The notes: a model not told the origin generated them from the letters alone. 64,000 bases of DNA from Micromonospora sp. KC213 (GCF_004348325.1 NZ_SMKF01000004.1:1-64000); one strand, 5' to 3'; shown: positions 43,604-52,899, counted from the first letter of the stretch. A program made the numbers and translations.

Positions 43604-44857
43604 TCATGTGGAAGGCCGGTCACGATCTCTGCTCGGAGTCAGGACGTGTCGGATTCGGTCCCCGGTCCAGGCCGCTTCGAGGATCGCGGTCAGGCTGGCG
43701 GTGTCGGTCGGGCCTGGATGGTTCTGGATCAAGCGGGTGACGCCACTGGCCATCTCCGCGAAGCGCGGGAGGTCGGCGCGTGCCACGCCGATGTCCGCCA
43801 AGGTGCGAGGGATGCCGATGTCGGCAAGGAGCCCGTCGAGCCAGGTGAGGAACGTATCGGCGGCCTCGGCATCCGAGGCGTCGGTCACGTCGAGCCCGCA
43901 CACCCCGGCGAGGATGGCCAACCGGTCGCCGATGGCATCCCTGGCCGCGTTCAGCGCGTAGGGCAGTAGCAGCCCGACGCCCAGCCCGTGCGGCGTGTGC
44001 GTGGCTGCGCCGATGGGGTACTGGAGGGCGTGTGGGGCCGCGTTTCCCGCGTGGGAAAACGCGAGCCCGGCGAGCATGGACCCGTAGGACATGTCCGCGC
44101 GCGCGTCCGTGTCGCCTCCGTCCCTGACCGCGCGACGCAAGCTACGGGCGATCCGCTCCGCGGCCCGGAGCGCGTAGTGGTCGGTGACTGGGTTGCGGCC
44201 GAGGAAGACCTGCTCCACCGGGTCGCGCGGTCCGTGGGCGCGGGGTCGCGCGGTGTAGCTCTCCACCGCGTGACAAAACGCGTCGATACCGGAGTGGGCG
44301 GTGACGGTCGCAGGGCAGGTGTAGGTGAGTTCGGGGTCGACGATGGCGAAGTCGGGCACGAGGTGGACGCTGGAAACCCCCACCTTCAGCTCGCGGTCCG
44401 GGTCGGTCAACACCGAGACGGGTGTGAGCTCGGAGCCGGTGCCTGACGTCGTCGGGACCGCGACGAGAGGAATCGTCGGCCCCGGCACCTTCGACTCGCC
44501 GTAGAAGTCGCGCGGCGTCCCACCGTGGCGCCGTATGACGCCGACGATTTTGGCGAGGTCGATCACCGTGCCACCCCCGACGGCGAGGATCACGTCCGCG
44601 TCCACCTCGGCGGCGACCGAGACGGCCAGGGCGACATCGGCGAGTGGCACGTCTGGAGTCGCGTCGGAAAACACCTCGACGACCTCGACCTTCTCCCGCA
44701 CGGCGGCCACGATCTCGGCCACGCCCGGCTGCCTGAAGAGAACCTGGTCGGTCACGATGAGGACTCGCGAGCCAATCTCGGCCACCACTCGTGGGATATT
44801 CTGCGCGACCCCTTCGCCCACTATCAGCTGGCGTGGTCCGCGGACGGTCTCAAGCAT
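43604..44857 (-). CDS. Iron-containing alcohol dehydrogenase (4-hydroxybutyrate dehydrogenase-like candidate)
   Basis: A 417-residue protein. The NAD(P) site is VGGGTVIDLAKIVG, preceded by DVILA. The family motif VPTTSGTGSELTPVSVL follows. Metal ligands are expected in HSGIDAFCHAVESYTARP and in NAAPHALQYPIGAATHTPHG (His-x10-14-His pattern). These enzymes interconvert alcohols and aldehydes with Fe2+ or Zn2+. Downstream of an SSADH-type gene in the same operon, it could oxidise 4-hydroxybutyrate to succinic semialdehyde; other short alcohols are equally possible. One base separates it from the Ldh2 remnant, so it is co-transcribed. Confidence 0.9.
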   Translation of the reverse strand: MLETVRGPRQLIVGEGVAQNIPRVVAEIGSRVLIVTDQVLFRQPGVAEIVAAVREKVEVVEVFSDATPDVPLADVALAVSVAAEVDADVILAVGGGTVIDLAKIVGVIRRHGGTPRDFYGESKVPGPTIPLVAVPTTSGTGSELTPVSVLTDPDRELKVGVSSVHLVPDFAIVDPELTYTCPATVTAHSGIDAFCHAVESYTARPRAHGPRDPVEQVFLGRNPVTDHYALRAAERIARSLRRAVRDGGDTDARADMSYGSMLAGLAFSHAGNAAPHALQYPIGAATHTPHGLGVGLLLPYALNAARDAIGDRLAILAGVCGLDVTDASDAEAADTFLTWLDGLLADIGIPRTLADIGVARADLPRFAEMASGVTRLIQNHPGPTDTASLTAILEAAWTGDRIRHVLTPSRDRDRPST

Positions 44858-44858
44858 G

Positions 44859-45350
44859 TCAGTGCCTCTCTGGAACGTCGGCGGCGATTTGCTGGGCGGA
44901 CGTCCAGGTCACCTGCGAGACCGGGACGGCGTCGGCAAGGTTGGCCGCCCGGGTGGCGTAGGCGTGCGCGCCGGGCGCCCGGACTCGATCGTGCCCGGGT
45001 GCCCTCGGCTCCATCGCGATGCAGACGTCGCCCTCGGTGGACGGGTGGGTCGGGTCGAGGGTCCCGCGGACATCGTCGCCGAGGGCGGTACGAGTCCGGG
45101 TCGCGACCAGCGCCTCGATCATGAGCCCGAGGGTGCAGCCGTTGGGATCGCCGAAGGGGCTGATCGCCCCCCACCACCGCCGCGGCCGCGGCGGTGGTGC
45201 GCACACCGGCGGAGCCGCCAGCGTCCCGGGTGCCAACGGGTTCGTGCCGGCCATGGCCCGGGTCCCGTTCCCGCGGTGGAGGCCGGTCAGGTCATGTGCG
45301 CACAGGGCGCGGTGATCCTCGGTGGACGCCCGGAGCAGCAGGCCGGTCAT
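44859..45350 (-). pseudogene. Ldh2/MDH2-type malate/lactate dehydrogenase, internally deleted
   Basis: A 163-residue frame starting at ATG 45350, overlapping the SSADH stop (ATGA). The first 25 residues (LLLRASTEDHRALCAHDLTG) resemble the N-terminus of Ldh2 proteins. The next part jumps to AMAGTNPLAPGTLAAPP and DPNGCTLGLMIEALVATRTR, ALGDDVRGTLDPTHPSTEGD, VCIAMEPRA, the late NAD-binding and lid region. Full Ldh2 enzymes have about 330-350 residues, so roughly 150-180 central residues, including the catalytic His, are missing. Translation is still possible, activity is not. Confidence 0.62.
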
Positions 45351-46807
45351 GGTAGGTCGATCGCCGCGTAGGTGAGGTCGAGGTACTCGAGGATGCCCTC
45401 GTGCGACCCCTCCTTACCGATCCCGGACTGCTTCACGCCTCCGAACGGAGCTGACGGGTCCGATATCAGACCACGGTTGATGCCGAGCATCCCCGTGTCT
45501 AGCCCCTCGATGAACCGGAGCGCCCGCTGGAGGTCACGGGTGAAGACGTATCCGACCAGGCCGTGTTCGGTGTCGTTGGCCTTCGCCATCACCTCGTCGT
45601 CGGACGTGAACGAGAGGATCGGCGCCACCGGGCCGAAGATTTCCGCCTCCAGCATCCGCGCATCTTCGGGCACGTCGACGAGGACTGTGGGCGGGTAGAA
45701 GTGGCCCGGCCCATCCGGACGCTCGCCGCCCACCAAGACCCGGGCGCCGCGATCGACAGCGTCGGCGACGAGGTCGTCGATCTTGGTGACCGAGGCCTCG
45801 TCGATCAACGCCCCGACGTCCACGCCGTCGTCGAGACCATGGCCCACCGAAAGCGCGCCCATCCGCTCGGCGAAGCGCGCCGTGAATTCCTCGCGCACCG
45901 GCTCCTCGACGTAGATCCGGTTGGCCGCGATGCAGGACTCCCCGATGTTGCGCATCTTGGCCACCATGGCACCGTCGAGCGCGACGTCCAGGTCAGCGTC
46001 GGCACACACGATCAAGGCCGCGTTGCCGCCCAGTTCCATGGAGGTGCGCAGCACGTTGTCCGCAGCGTGTCGTAGCAGCACGCGCCCGACCTCGGTCGAC
46101 CCGGTGAACGAGAGCTTGCGGGTCCGACCGTCGGCTAGCAGTGCGGAGACCACCTCGCCGGCACGCTTGGTGGTCACCACGTTGACGACGCCCGGGGGAA
46201 CGCCGACCTCCTCCATGATGCGGGCCAGGAACAGCATGGTGAGCGGCGTCTGGGCCGCTGGCTTGGTGATCGTCGTGCAGCCCGCTGCCAGCGCAGGAGC
46301 GATCTTGCGGGCGCCCATGGCCAACGGAAAGTTCCAGGGCGTGACGAAGACGCATGGTCCGACCGGCTTCGGCACGGTGAGGATGCGATATCCACCTGCG
46401 GGAGCGGTGCTGTAGCGCCCCTCGACGCGCACCGCCTCCTCGGCGAACCAACGGAAGAACTCGGCGCCGTAGGCCACCTCTGCCCGAGCCTCGGCGAGCG
46501 GCTTGCCCATCTCGAGCGTGATCAGCCGGGCGAGCTCCTCGGATCGCTCGGTCAGTGCCCGGTACGTCGCGGTCAACAACTCCGACCGTTTCCGCGGCGG
46601 GGTCGCCGCCCACTCCGCCATTGCCTTGCTCGCCACGTCCAGAGCGGCGAGCCCGTCAACGACGTCGGCGTCCGCCACCTCGGCGATGGTCTTGCCGGTG
46701 GCTGGGTCCTCGACGGCGAAGGTGGCGCCGCTCGCGGCGTCGCGCCAGGCGTCGCCGATCCGGAGCCGCCGGTGCTCGGGGGCCAGGACGTTCATCGGGT
46801 CACTCAT
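45347..46807 (-). CDS. Aldehyde dehydrogenase, succinate-semialdehyde dehydrogenase-like
   Basis: A 486-residue ALDH. GTG/ATG choice: ATG 46807 is preceded by AGGAG 8 bases upstream; the frame is open to 46825. Motifs in order: WNFPLAMGARKIAPALAAG (Asn of the catalytic site), FTGSTEVGR, the catalytic Glu in MELGGNAALIV, the nucleophile Cys in IGESCIAANRIYVEE and the late EIFGPVAPILSF. The two NAD-site features KPAAQTP and GSTEVG, plus the IGESC sequence, fit the SSADH (GabD-like) group. It oxidises an aldehyde such as succinic semialdehyde to the acid. Operon with the Fe-ADH downstream; a 275-base gap separates it from the ABC genes. Confidence 0.9.
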   Translation of the reverse strand: MSDPMNVLAPEHRRLRIGDAWRDAASGATFAVEDPATGKTIAEVADADVVDGLAALDVASKAMAEWAATPPRKRSELLTATYRALTERSEELARLITLEMGKPLAEARAEVAYGAEFFRWFAEEAVRVEGRYSTAPAGGYRILTVPKPVGPCVFVTPWNFPLAMGARKIAPALAAGCTTITKPAAQTPLTMLFLARIMEEVGVPPGVVNVVTTKRAGEVVSALLADGRTRKLSFTGSTEVGRVLLRHAADNVLRTSMELGGNAALIVCADADLDVALDGAMVAKMRNIGESCIAANRIYVEEPVREEFTARFAERMGALSVGHGLDDGVDVGALIDEASVTKIDDLVADAVDRGARVLVGGERPDGPGHFYPPTVLVDVPEDARMLEAEIFGPVAPILSFTSDDEVMAKANDTEHGLVGYVFTRDLQRALRFIEGLDTGMLGINRGLISDPSAPFGGVKQSGIGKEGSHEGILEYLDLTYAAIDLP

Positions 46808-47082
46808 TGCGTCGGCTCCTGTCATGTTCTTGGTGATGTCCGGCGTGCCTCAGCGATCGCGCTGTGCGCGTAGACGAACGGGTCACACGCCCTCGTAGGG
46901 GGCGAGGTTGGCGAGCGGTCGAATGTGGCCTTGGCCTTGGCTGCAGGGGCGAGGCCCCGCGCTACCGATCGCCTTCTCGGGCCACGGCCGTTTCAGCGTC
47001 GTCGGGCCCTGCTCACTGGTGACGGTCCGTCGAGGCTCGATTGCCATGTGCGGGCGCATGTTGCCGTCGCCGCCCGGCGCGG

Positions 47083-48159
47083 TTACCGTCCGGCCTCGGA
47101 CAGCGACACCCCGGTGCCCGCATCGAACAGGTGCGCGCGGTCCAGGTCGACCGTGACAAGCAGCCGCTCGCCCGGCGTGCCGGTGACGGTGGGTCGTGCC
47201 TTGACCTTGAGGATCTCCGTCCCCACTCGGACGTCGACCACCGTTCGGTCACCGAGCGGCTCAAGCCCGTAGAGCTCCCCCGACAACGACGCGTTCCCAC
47301 GCTGCTCGACGGACAGGTCCTCCGCGCGCAGGCCCAGCAGCAGCGGACGACCGTCCTCAGCCGTGGTCCAGCGGGGCCGCGGCAGCGTCCAGCCTTCCGT
47401 ACCGACGAGACGGTCTCCCTCGGCGTGGCAGGCGAGCAGGCTGATCGGCGGACTCCCGACGAATCCTGCGACCCACTGGTTGGCCGGACGCTCGTACACC
47501 TCGGTCGGCGTGCCGACCTGTTGCACCTTCCCCTCCCTGAGGACCGCGACCTGGTCGGCCATGGACAGGGCCTCGACCTGGTCGTTGGTCACGTAGACGA
47601 AGGTCGCTCCGAAGCTCCGGTGGATGCGGGTGAGCTCGGTGCGCATCTCGACGCGGAGCTTGAGGTCGAGATTCGTCAGCGGCTCGTCCATGAGGAATGC
47701 GCGCGGCCGCCGGACCAGTGCCCGGGCCAGGGCGACACGCTGCATCTCACCGCCCGACAACTGCGCGGGACGACGCTGCAACAGACGTTCGATGTGCAGC
47801 AGGCTCGACATCTGCTCGACGGCAGCGGCGATCTCGCTCGAGGAACAGCCGCGTGCCCGTAGCGGCGAAGCGATGTTCTCGTACGCGGTGTGTCGCGGGT
47901 AGAGAGCATAGCTCTGGAAGACCATGGCCAGGTCGCGTGCGGCCGGGGCGTCACCGGTCGCGTCCCTCCCGTCCAGATGCACCGACCCGGCGTCAAGCTT
48001 CTCAAGGCCGGCGATCGCTCGCAGGGTCGTCGTCTTGCCTGCCCCGGACGGCCCGAGCACGACGAAGAACGAGCCGTCCGGCACGTCCAGCGTCACCCCG
48101 TCCAGGGCCTGGACTTTGCCGAAGGACTTGCACAGCCCGTGCACTGCCACGGTTCCCAT
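47083..48159 (-). CDS. ABC transporter ATP-binding protein (MalK/UgpC type), second ATPase
   Basis: A 358-residue protein. Walker A LGPSGAGKTTTLRAIAG (about residues 36-52), signature LSGGEMQRVALARALVRRP, Walker B FLMDEPLTNLD, then a C-terminal TOBE/OB region (about 240-358) ending DRAHLFDAGTGVSL, as in sugar-importer ATPases. The H loop is unusual: FVYVTNDQVEAL has Asn where His is expected in the switch (canonical VTHDQ), so this subunit may hydrolyse ATP poorly. Start and the stop of the first ATPase overlap by one base. It energises the importer encoded upstream. Confidence 0.93.
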   Translation of the reverse strand: MGTVAVHGLCKSFGKVQALDGVTLDVPDGSFFVVLGPSGAGKTTTLRAIAGLEKLDAGSVHLDGRDATGDAPAARDLAMVFQSYALYPRHTAYENIASPLRARGCSSSEIAAAVEQMSSLLHIERLLQRRPAQLSGGEMQRVALARALVRRPRAFLMDEPLTNLDLKLRVEMRTELTRIHRSFGATFVYVTNDQVEALSMADQVAVLREGKVQQVGTPTEVYERPANQWVAGFVGSPPISLLACHAEGDRLVGTEGWTLPRPRWTTAEDGRPLLLGLRAEDLSVEQRGNASLSGELYGLEPLGDRTVVDVRVGTEILKVKARPTVTGTPGERLLVTVDLDRAHLFDAGTGVSLSEAGR

Positions 48160-49226
48160 CAGGCCACCAGCTCTTCCGTGCTCACGTCATAGACCGCCGG
48201 GGTCCCGCCGGTGTGCCGCAGCCCGACCCGTGCGTCAACGGCGAAACGGCCAGTCGGTGGCATCCGTACCCGTACGTCGCGCTGGTCGCCGTGGTCAACC
48301 ACGTAGATGATTTCGTCGCCCAGCCACTCCGCCGAGACCACGCGGGCCGGGACCGAACCTTCCGCCCCTGGTTCTGTCACTTCCAGCGCCTCCGGCCGGA
48401 CGCCTGCGAGCAGGCAACGGTCGCGCGGCAGGCCTGGCGGTGGCGTGAGGACCAGTCCGCCCTGACTGCGCAGCTTCCCGTCGGCCACCTCCACCTCGAT
48501 CAGGTTCATCGGCGGGGAGCCGATGAATGCGGCGCAGAAAAGACTCGCCGGACGTTCGTAGACTTCCAGCGGCGTGCCGATCTGCTCGACGCGGCCCTTG
48601 TTGAGGATGGCGATTCTGTGACCGAGCGACATCGCCTCGACCTGGTCGTGGGTGACGTAGACCATCGTCGTCCCCAGCTCCCCCTGCAGGTGCTTAATCT
48701 CCGTGCGCATGTCCGCCCTCAGCTCCGCGTCCAAATTGGTGAGAGGCTCGTCCATGAGGAATGCGCGCGGTCGTCGCACCAGGGCGCGAGCAAGCGCGAC
48801 GCGCTGCTGCTCCCCGCCGGACAGCCGGCGCGGTCGCCGGTCCAGGAGCGAACCAAGCCGCATCAGCCGGGCGGCCGCGTCGACCCGCTCGCGCACCTCC
48901 GCCTTGGGTAGTCCCTCGGCCCGCAGTGGGAACGCCAGGTTGTCGCGGGTTCTCAGATGCGGGTAGAGAGCGTAGAACTGGAACACCATGGCGATGTCGC
49001 GCTCGGCGGGCGGCAGGTCGTTGACCAGCGTGTTGCCGATGCGGATGTCGCCCGTCGTCTGCCTCTCCAGGCCGGCTATGGCCCGCAGCGTGGTCGTCTT
49101 GCCGCAACCCGACGGGCCGAGCATCACGAACAGCTCGCCGTCGCCGATGGACAGGTCCACGTGATCAACTGCGACCGTCCCGTCCGGGTACCGCTTGTGC
49201 AGGGCGGTCACCTCGATGCCCGCCAT
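48159..49226 (-). CDS. ABC transporter ATP-binding protein (MalK/UgpC type), first ATPase
   Basis: A 355-residue protein from ATG 49226, which overlaps the permease stop (ATGA). Walker A MLGPSGCGKTTTLRAIAG (about 35-52), signature LSGGEQQRVALARALVRRP, Walker B FLMDEPLTNLD, complete H loop VYVTHDQVEAM, then a TOBE-type C-terminal region. It is about 40-50 percent like its neighbour by eye. Two different ATPases in one binding-protein-dependent system are unusual among sugar importers but typical of GlpSTPQV-type polyol systems, which makes a polyol or small organic substrate plausible. Confidence 0.94.
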   Translation of the reverse strand: MAGIEVTALHKRYPDGTVAVDHVDLSIGDGELFVMLGPSGCGKTTTLRAIAGLERQTTGDIRIGNTLVNDLPPAERDIAMVFQFYALYPHLRTRDNLAFPLRAEGLPKAEVRERVDAAARLMRLGSLLDRRPRRLSGGEQQRVALARALVRRPRAFLMDEPLTNLDAELRADMRTEIKHLQGELGTTMVYVTHDQVEAMSLGHRIAILNKGRVEQIGTPLEVYERPASLFCAAFIGSPPMNLIEVEVADGKLRSQGGLVLTPPPGLPRDRCLLAGVRPEALEVTEPGAEGSVPARVVSAEWLGDEIIYVVDHGDQRDVRVRMPPTGRFAVDARVGLRHTGGTPAVYDVSTEELVA

Positions 49227-50137
49227 CAGCGTCGCACCGCCCCGAGCGTCACGCCGGCGACGAGGTGCTTGCGCACCAGGTAGGCGAAGACGAACACCGG
49301 TAGGGCGCACACCACGGAGGCGGCGGCCACGAGACCCCAGTCCACGGTGGTGCCACCGATGAGGCCGGCGATGGCGGGTGGAGCCGTCCGCACGTTGTCG
49401 CTGGAGGTGAGGAAGATGGCGAACACGAACTCGTTCCACGAGAAGATGAGTGCGAAGACCGCCGTGGCGGCAATGCCGGGCACGAGCAGGGGAAGGGTAA
49501 AACGCCAGAACGCCTGCAAGCGGGTGTAGCCGTCGAGCATGGCGGCATCCTCGTACTCCGCGGGCACCTCGTCGACGAACCCCTTCATCATCCAGATCGT
49601 GAACGGGAGGTTGAACGCGGCGTAGATGAGGATCAGGCCGAGCTTGGTGTCGATGAGTCCGACTTGGCGGTACATGAGGAAGATCGGGACCACGACCACC
49701 ACGGGCGGCATGAAGCGGGTGGACAGGATGAAGAACAGTTGGTCCTTCTTGGCCTTCACGGCGAAGCGTGAGTAGGCCCAGGCTGCCGGGACCCCCAGCA
49801 CGGTAGCCAGCACCGTGGAGACCCCGGCGACCAGGACGGAGTTGAGGAACGAGACGGACAAGGCCGAGCGACCGCCGCCGGAGGCGACAAACACGTCCTT
49901 GAAATGCTCCGAAGTGACCTGAAAGTCGACAAACTTGGCCGGAATGGCGTAGACGTCTCGGTTCTCCTTGATGGACGTCTCGATCATCCACAACACCGGA
50001 AAGAGCATCACGACGGCCAGTACGGCCAGCAGCGCGACCTCCAGGATGGAGCGGCTCCGGCCGCCAAGGCGGCGCGCGCCGGGCGGGTGATCCCGGACAG
50101 GACCTGTGGACACGGCCTCGTTGACGGAGACGGCCAT
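49226..50137 (-). CDS. ABC transporter permease (MalG type)
   Basis: A 303-residue inner-membrane protein with six TM helices. The first is EVALLAVLAVVMLFPVLWMI. The EAA loop characteristic of binding-protein-dependent importers is VPAEYEDAAMLDGYTRLQAFWRFTLPLLVPG (E-A-A- followed by G and P), residues about 191-221. Start ATG 50137 overlaps the stop of the first permease by one base and the stop overlaps the first ATPase start. Together with the MalF-type subunit it forms the translocation pore. Confidence 0.94.
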   Translation of the reverse strand: MAVSVNEAVSTGPVRDHPPGARRLGGRSRSILEVALLAVLAVVMLFPVLWMIETSIKENRDVYAIPAKFVDFQVTSEHFKDVFVASGGGRSALSVSFLNSVLVAGVSTVLATVLGVPAAWAYSRFAVKAKKDQLFFILSTRFMPPVVVVVPIFLMYRQVGLIDTKLGLILIYAAFNLPFTIWMMKGFVDEVPAEYEDAAMLDGYTRLQAFWRFTLPLLVPGIAATAVFALIFSWNEFVFAIFLTSSDNVRTAPPAIAGLIGGTTVDWGLVAAASVVCALPVFVFAYLVRKHLVAGVTLGAVRR

Positions 50138-51087
50138 CAGTCCTCCTTGAGCTTGTTCAAGTAGCGCAGGTAGAGCTGGGTGAGAACGATGACGACGAGG
50201 ACCATGAGGATCCCGTACGCCGAGGCGGTTCCGGTGTGGAAGCCCAGGAACGCGACCTTGTAGACGTGGAACGACAACGTCTCGGTGGAGACGCCCGGAC
50301 CTCCGCTGGTGAGGATGTAGACGAGGTCGAACAGCCGGAATGCCTCGATGGCCCTGAACAACACGGCAATGAGCAGCAGCGGCCACACCAGCGGAAGAGT
50401 GATGGTGCGGAACCGGAACCACTCGGACGCCCGGTCGATCGAGGCGGCTTCGTACAAGTACCTGGGAACCGCGGTAAGGCCCGCAAGCGCGATGAGCATG
50501 ATGAACGGCGTCCATTGCCAGGTGTCGACCACGATCAGGGAAATCAACGCCGTTCGCTGCCGGGTGAGCCACTCCACCTGCCCCACGCCGAGCGAGCCGA
50601 GCATGCTGTTGATCACGCCGAATTGCGCGTCGAGCATGAATCGCCAGAACAGCCCGACCACGACCGGTGACAGCATCATCGGCACCAGGAACAGAGTGGT
50701 CAGCAGTCCTCGCCCGTGCGTGCGCCGTGAGATCAGGTAGGCGATGGCGAAACCGAGCACGGTCTGCAGGCCGACCGCGCCGACCACGTAGATCAACGTC
50801 GTCAAGGCCCTCTGGTGGACCTGCGCCGAAGTCAGGATGGCGGTGTAGTTCCCGAACCCAACGAAATGGGCGGGCCCCCCGCGGGTGGCCGAGTAGTCGG
50901 TGAAAGACAGGTACAACGCCCACAGCAACGGGAACACCGACATTGCGAGCAGCAGCAGCAGCGCGGGGGAGATGAAGGCCACGGCGAGCCCGCGGTCGCT
51001 CAGCCGGCGGGACCGACCCGGTGCAGGTGGCGTCGCAGACGCCACCTGCCCGGGGTGGCCGGTCGTCAGCGGGACGGGGTCGCTCAC
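50137..51087 (-). CDS. ABC transporter permease (MalF type)
   Basis: A 316-residue inner-membrane protein with about six TM helices (VAFISPALLLLLAMSVFPLL first). The EAA motif is PRYLYEAASIDRASEWFRFRT with the following PLVWP, residues about 230-255. GTG 51087 overlaps the stop of the solute-binding protein gene (GTGA). The Pro-rich cytoplasmic N-terminus precedes TM1. It pairs with the MalG-type permease and two ATPases in an operon of five overlapping genes. Confidence 0.94.
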   Translation of the reverse strand: MSDPVPLTTGHPGQVASATPPAPGRSRRLSDRGLAVAFISPALLLLLAMSVFPLLWALYLSFTDYSATRGGPAHFVGFGNYTAILTSAQVHQRALTTLIYVVGAVGLQTVLGFAIAYLISRRTHGRGLLTTLFLVPMMLSPVVVGLFWRFMLDAQFGVINSMLGSLGVGQVEWLTRQRTALISLIVVDTWQWTPFIMLIALAGLTAVPRYLYEAASIDRASEWFRFRTITLPLVWPLLLIAVLFRAIEAFRLFDLVYILTSGGPGVSTETLSFHVYKVAFLGFHTGTASAYGILMVLVVIVLTQLYLRYLNKLKED

Positions 51088-52508
51088 AGTCCGCCGCCGC
51101 CCTTGCGGCTGCTGGAGTCGAGCACGCCCTGCTGCTCCTTGGCGATGTCGTCGAGCGCATCCTTCGGCTTCTTCGCGCCGTTGAGAGCCGCGTTCACATT
51201 GGTGTTCTCAATGTCGACGAGGCGCGCGTACTCGGGCACGTTCCACATGTCCCGCATCCGCGGAACCGAGTCGGTGTACACCTGGTTGAAAGGCCCGGCA
51301 TTGAGGAACTCGGGCGACTCCAGGGCGTCCGTACGCGATGGCACACCGCCAGCCGCGGCCCACTTCTTCTGGATATCAGCCCGCTCGAACCACTTCATGA
51401 AGTTCAGGGCCTCCGCCTGGTTTGCCTTGGAGGAGTAGGCCGACACGTGCATCCCCATACCGCCGAGAGGGACCAGGTTCGTCTTCTGGCTCGGCAGGGT
51501 GGCAAAACCCGGTTTGTCGAGAATCTGCTCCCGCGTGGTGCCGAGCGTCGACTGCTTCGGATCAAGCAGGCCGCCGCTCGCGGCGATCCAGTTGAACGCG
51601 ATGCATGCCTTGCCCTGGGCGACCGCCGCGTTCACCTCGTCGATGAACCAGTTGCCGGAGCCCTTGGCGGTCAGCGGCTTCATCTTGTTGACCAGGACGT
51701 CCATCGCCTCCTGGCCCGCAGCGTCGTTGAGGACGCCCTCGATCTTGCGCGTCTTGGAGTCCCAGAGGTTGCCGCCGTAGACGCCGTTGACCGTGTTGTA
51801 GGTCACGGCAGCGGCGTCGGAGCCGTTGGCCTGGTGGAAAGCCAGCCCGCTGACGCCGGGGTTGTCCGCCTGGCACCGCTCGGCGACTGAGATCATCTCG
51901 TCCCAGGTCTGCGGTGGCTTGTCGCCGATCAGGTCCTTGCGGTAGATCATCGTCCAGGTGTCGCCGAGCAGCGGCAGTCCGTACAGGCTGGCGTTTTCGT
52001 CGCGCTTGCCGGTCTCCGCCTGGGGAAACTGGCCGTAGGCCGCCAGGAGGTACGGGTTGTAGGCCTTGACGTCGATGTTGTTCTTGACGAAGTCGGTGAT
52101 GTCGAGGATGTTGCCGTTCGTCACGGCCTCGCCGATGTGTTGCGAGTCCAGGATCGCGATGTCGAAGTCGGTCTTGCGCGCGGCGAACTGGGTGAACATC
52201 GCGTCGTGCCAGTTCGCGTTCGGCACGGTGTTGACCTTGATGGTCGTGTTCGGCCGCTCCTTTTTGTACTCCGCGTTCGCGAAGGCTTCCAGTGCGTGGG
52301 CGGGAGGCCAGTCGAACCAGATGAAGCTGAGGGTCAGCGGGTCCTTGGTGAGCTCCGGGATGGTCGCCGGCGCCTTGGGGGCGCTCGCCTTCGCGCCGTT
52401 GTCCTGGCCATCGCCGCAAGCCGCCACGGTCGTGGCCACCAGCAGCATGGCCGCTGTCGCCAGCTGCACCTTCCGACTGGGAACGGGCATTCGTCCTCTT
52501 CGCTGCAT
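51084..52508 (-). CDS. ABC transporter substrate-binding lipoprotein
   Basis: A 474-residue protein; ATG 52508 or ATG 52490 may be the start. Lipoprotein signal (KVQLATAAMLLVATTVAAC) with the lipidated Cys near residue 30. The mature part has the type-1/2 sugar-binding fold: LTLSFIWFDWPPAHALEAFA, ITDFVKNNIDVKAYNPYLLA, YGLPLLGDTWTMIYRKDLIG, NWFIDEVNAAVAQGKACIAF and PLGGMGMHVSAYSSKANQA. Such proteins capture sugars, polyols or glycerol phosphates outside the cell. The first gene of the importer operon; substrate unassigned, but the accessory dehydrogenases and FGGY remnant suggest a polyol or related small alcohol. Confidence 0.93.
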   Translation of the reverse strand: MQRRGRMPVPSRKVQLATAAMLLVATTVAACGDGQDNGAKASAPKAPATIPELTKDPLTLSFIWFDWPPAHALEAFANAEYKKERPNTTIKVNTVPNANWHDAMFTQFAARKTDFDIAILDSQHIGEAVTNGNILDITDFVKNNIDVKAYNPYLLAAYGQFPQAETGKRDENASLYGLPLLGDTWTMIYRKDLIGDKPPQTWDEMISVAERCQADNPGVSGLAFHQANGSDAAAVTYNTVNGVYGGNLWDSKTRKIEGVLNDAAGQEAMDVLVNKMKPLTAKGSGNWFIDEVNAAVAQGKACIAFNWIAASGGLLDPKQSTLGTTREQILDKPGFATLPSQKTNLVPLGGMGMHVSAYSSKANQAEALNFMKWFERADIQKKWAAAGGVPSRTDALESPEFLNAGPFNQVYTDSVPRMRDMWNVPEYARLVDIENTNVNAALNGAKKPKDALDDIAKEQQGVLDSSSRKGGGGL

Positions 52509-52899
52509 CTTCTTGCCTGCTCTCTGGATTCGGACTTCTAGAGCCTCGCTATGTGCTTCGCCGAGCAGTTGCTGGGTTGTTCAGGCGGGTTGCCGGGCTG
52601 TCGCGGGGGCCGACCCGCGGACCGGCGTCACGAGTGCGCCACGATGTACTGGGTCTTCATACGGTCGAGCGGTCCTTCGGTTCAGCTGCGGCCCGGTGAC
52701 GAACCGAGCAGGACGTCGATCATGCCCACCAGAGCTCACGGTGATCGACGTAGAGCGATGGCCGGCGGTTCCGCGACGGTGCAGGACAGCGGGGATCCGA
52801 CGCTTTTCCTATACGATCAACTTGGGGCGTCAGCATGCCGCAGCGTTGTGACTGATGTCAACAGATTCACGAAGGTGCAAGAAAGGACCTCACGTCACG
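52509..52899. other. Divergent control region of the importer operon and GntR gene
   Basis: About 390 bases without a credible gene. A GTTGTGAC-TGAT-GTCAAC-like imperfect dyad at 52845-52862 is the only operator candidate I see near the regulator; TATACG at about 52810 could be part of a -10 element. These are weak. Confidence 0.4.
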
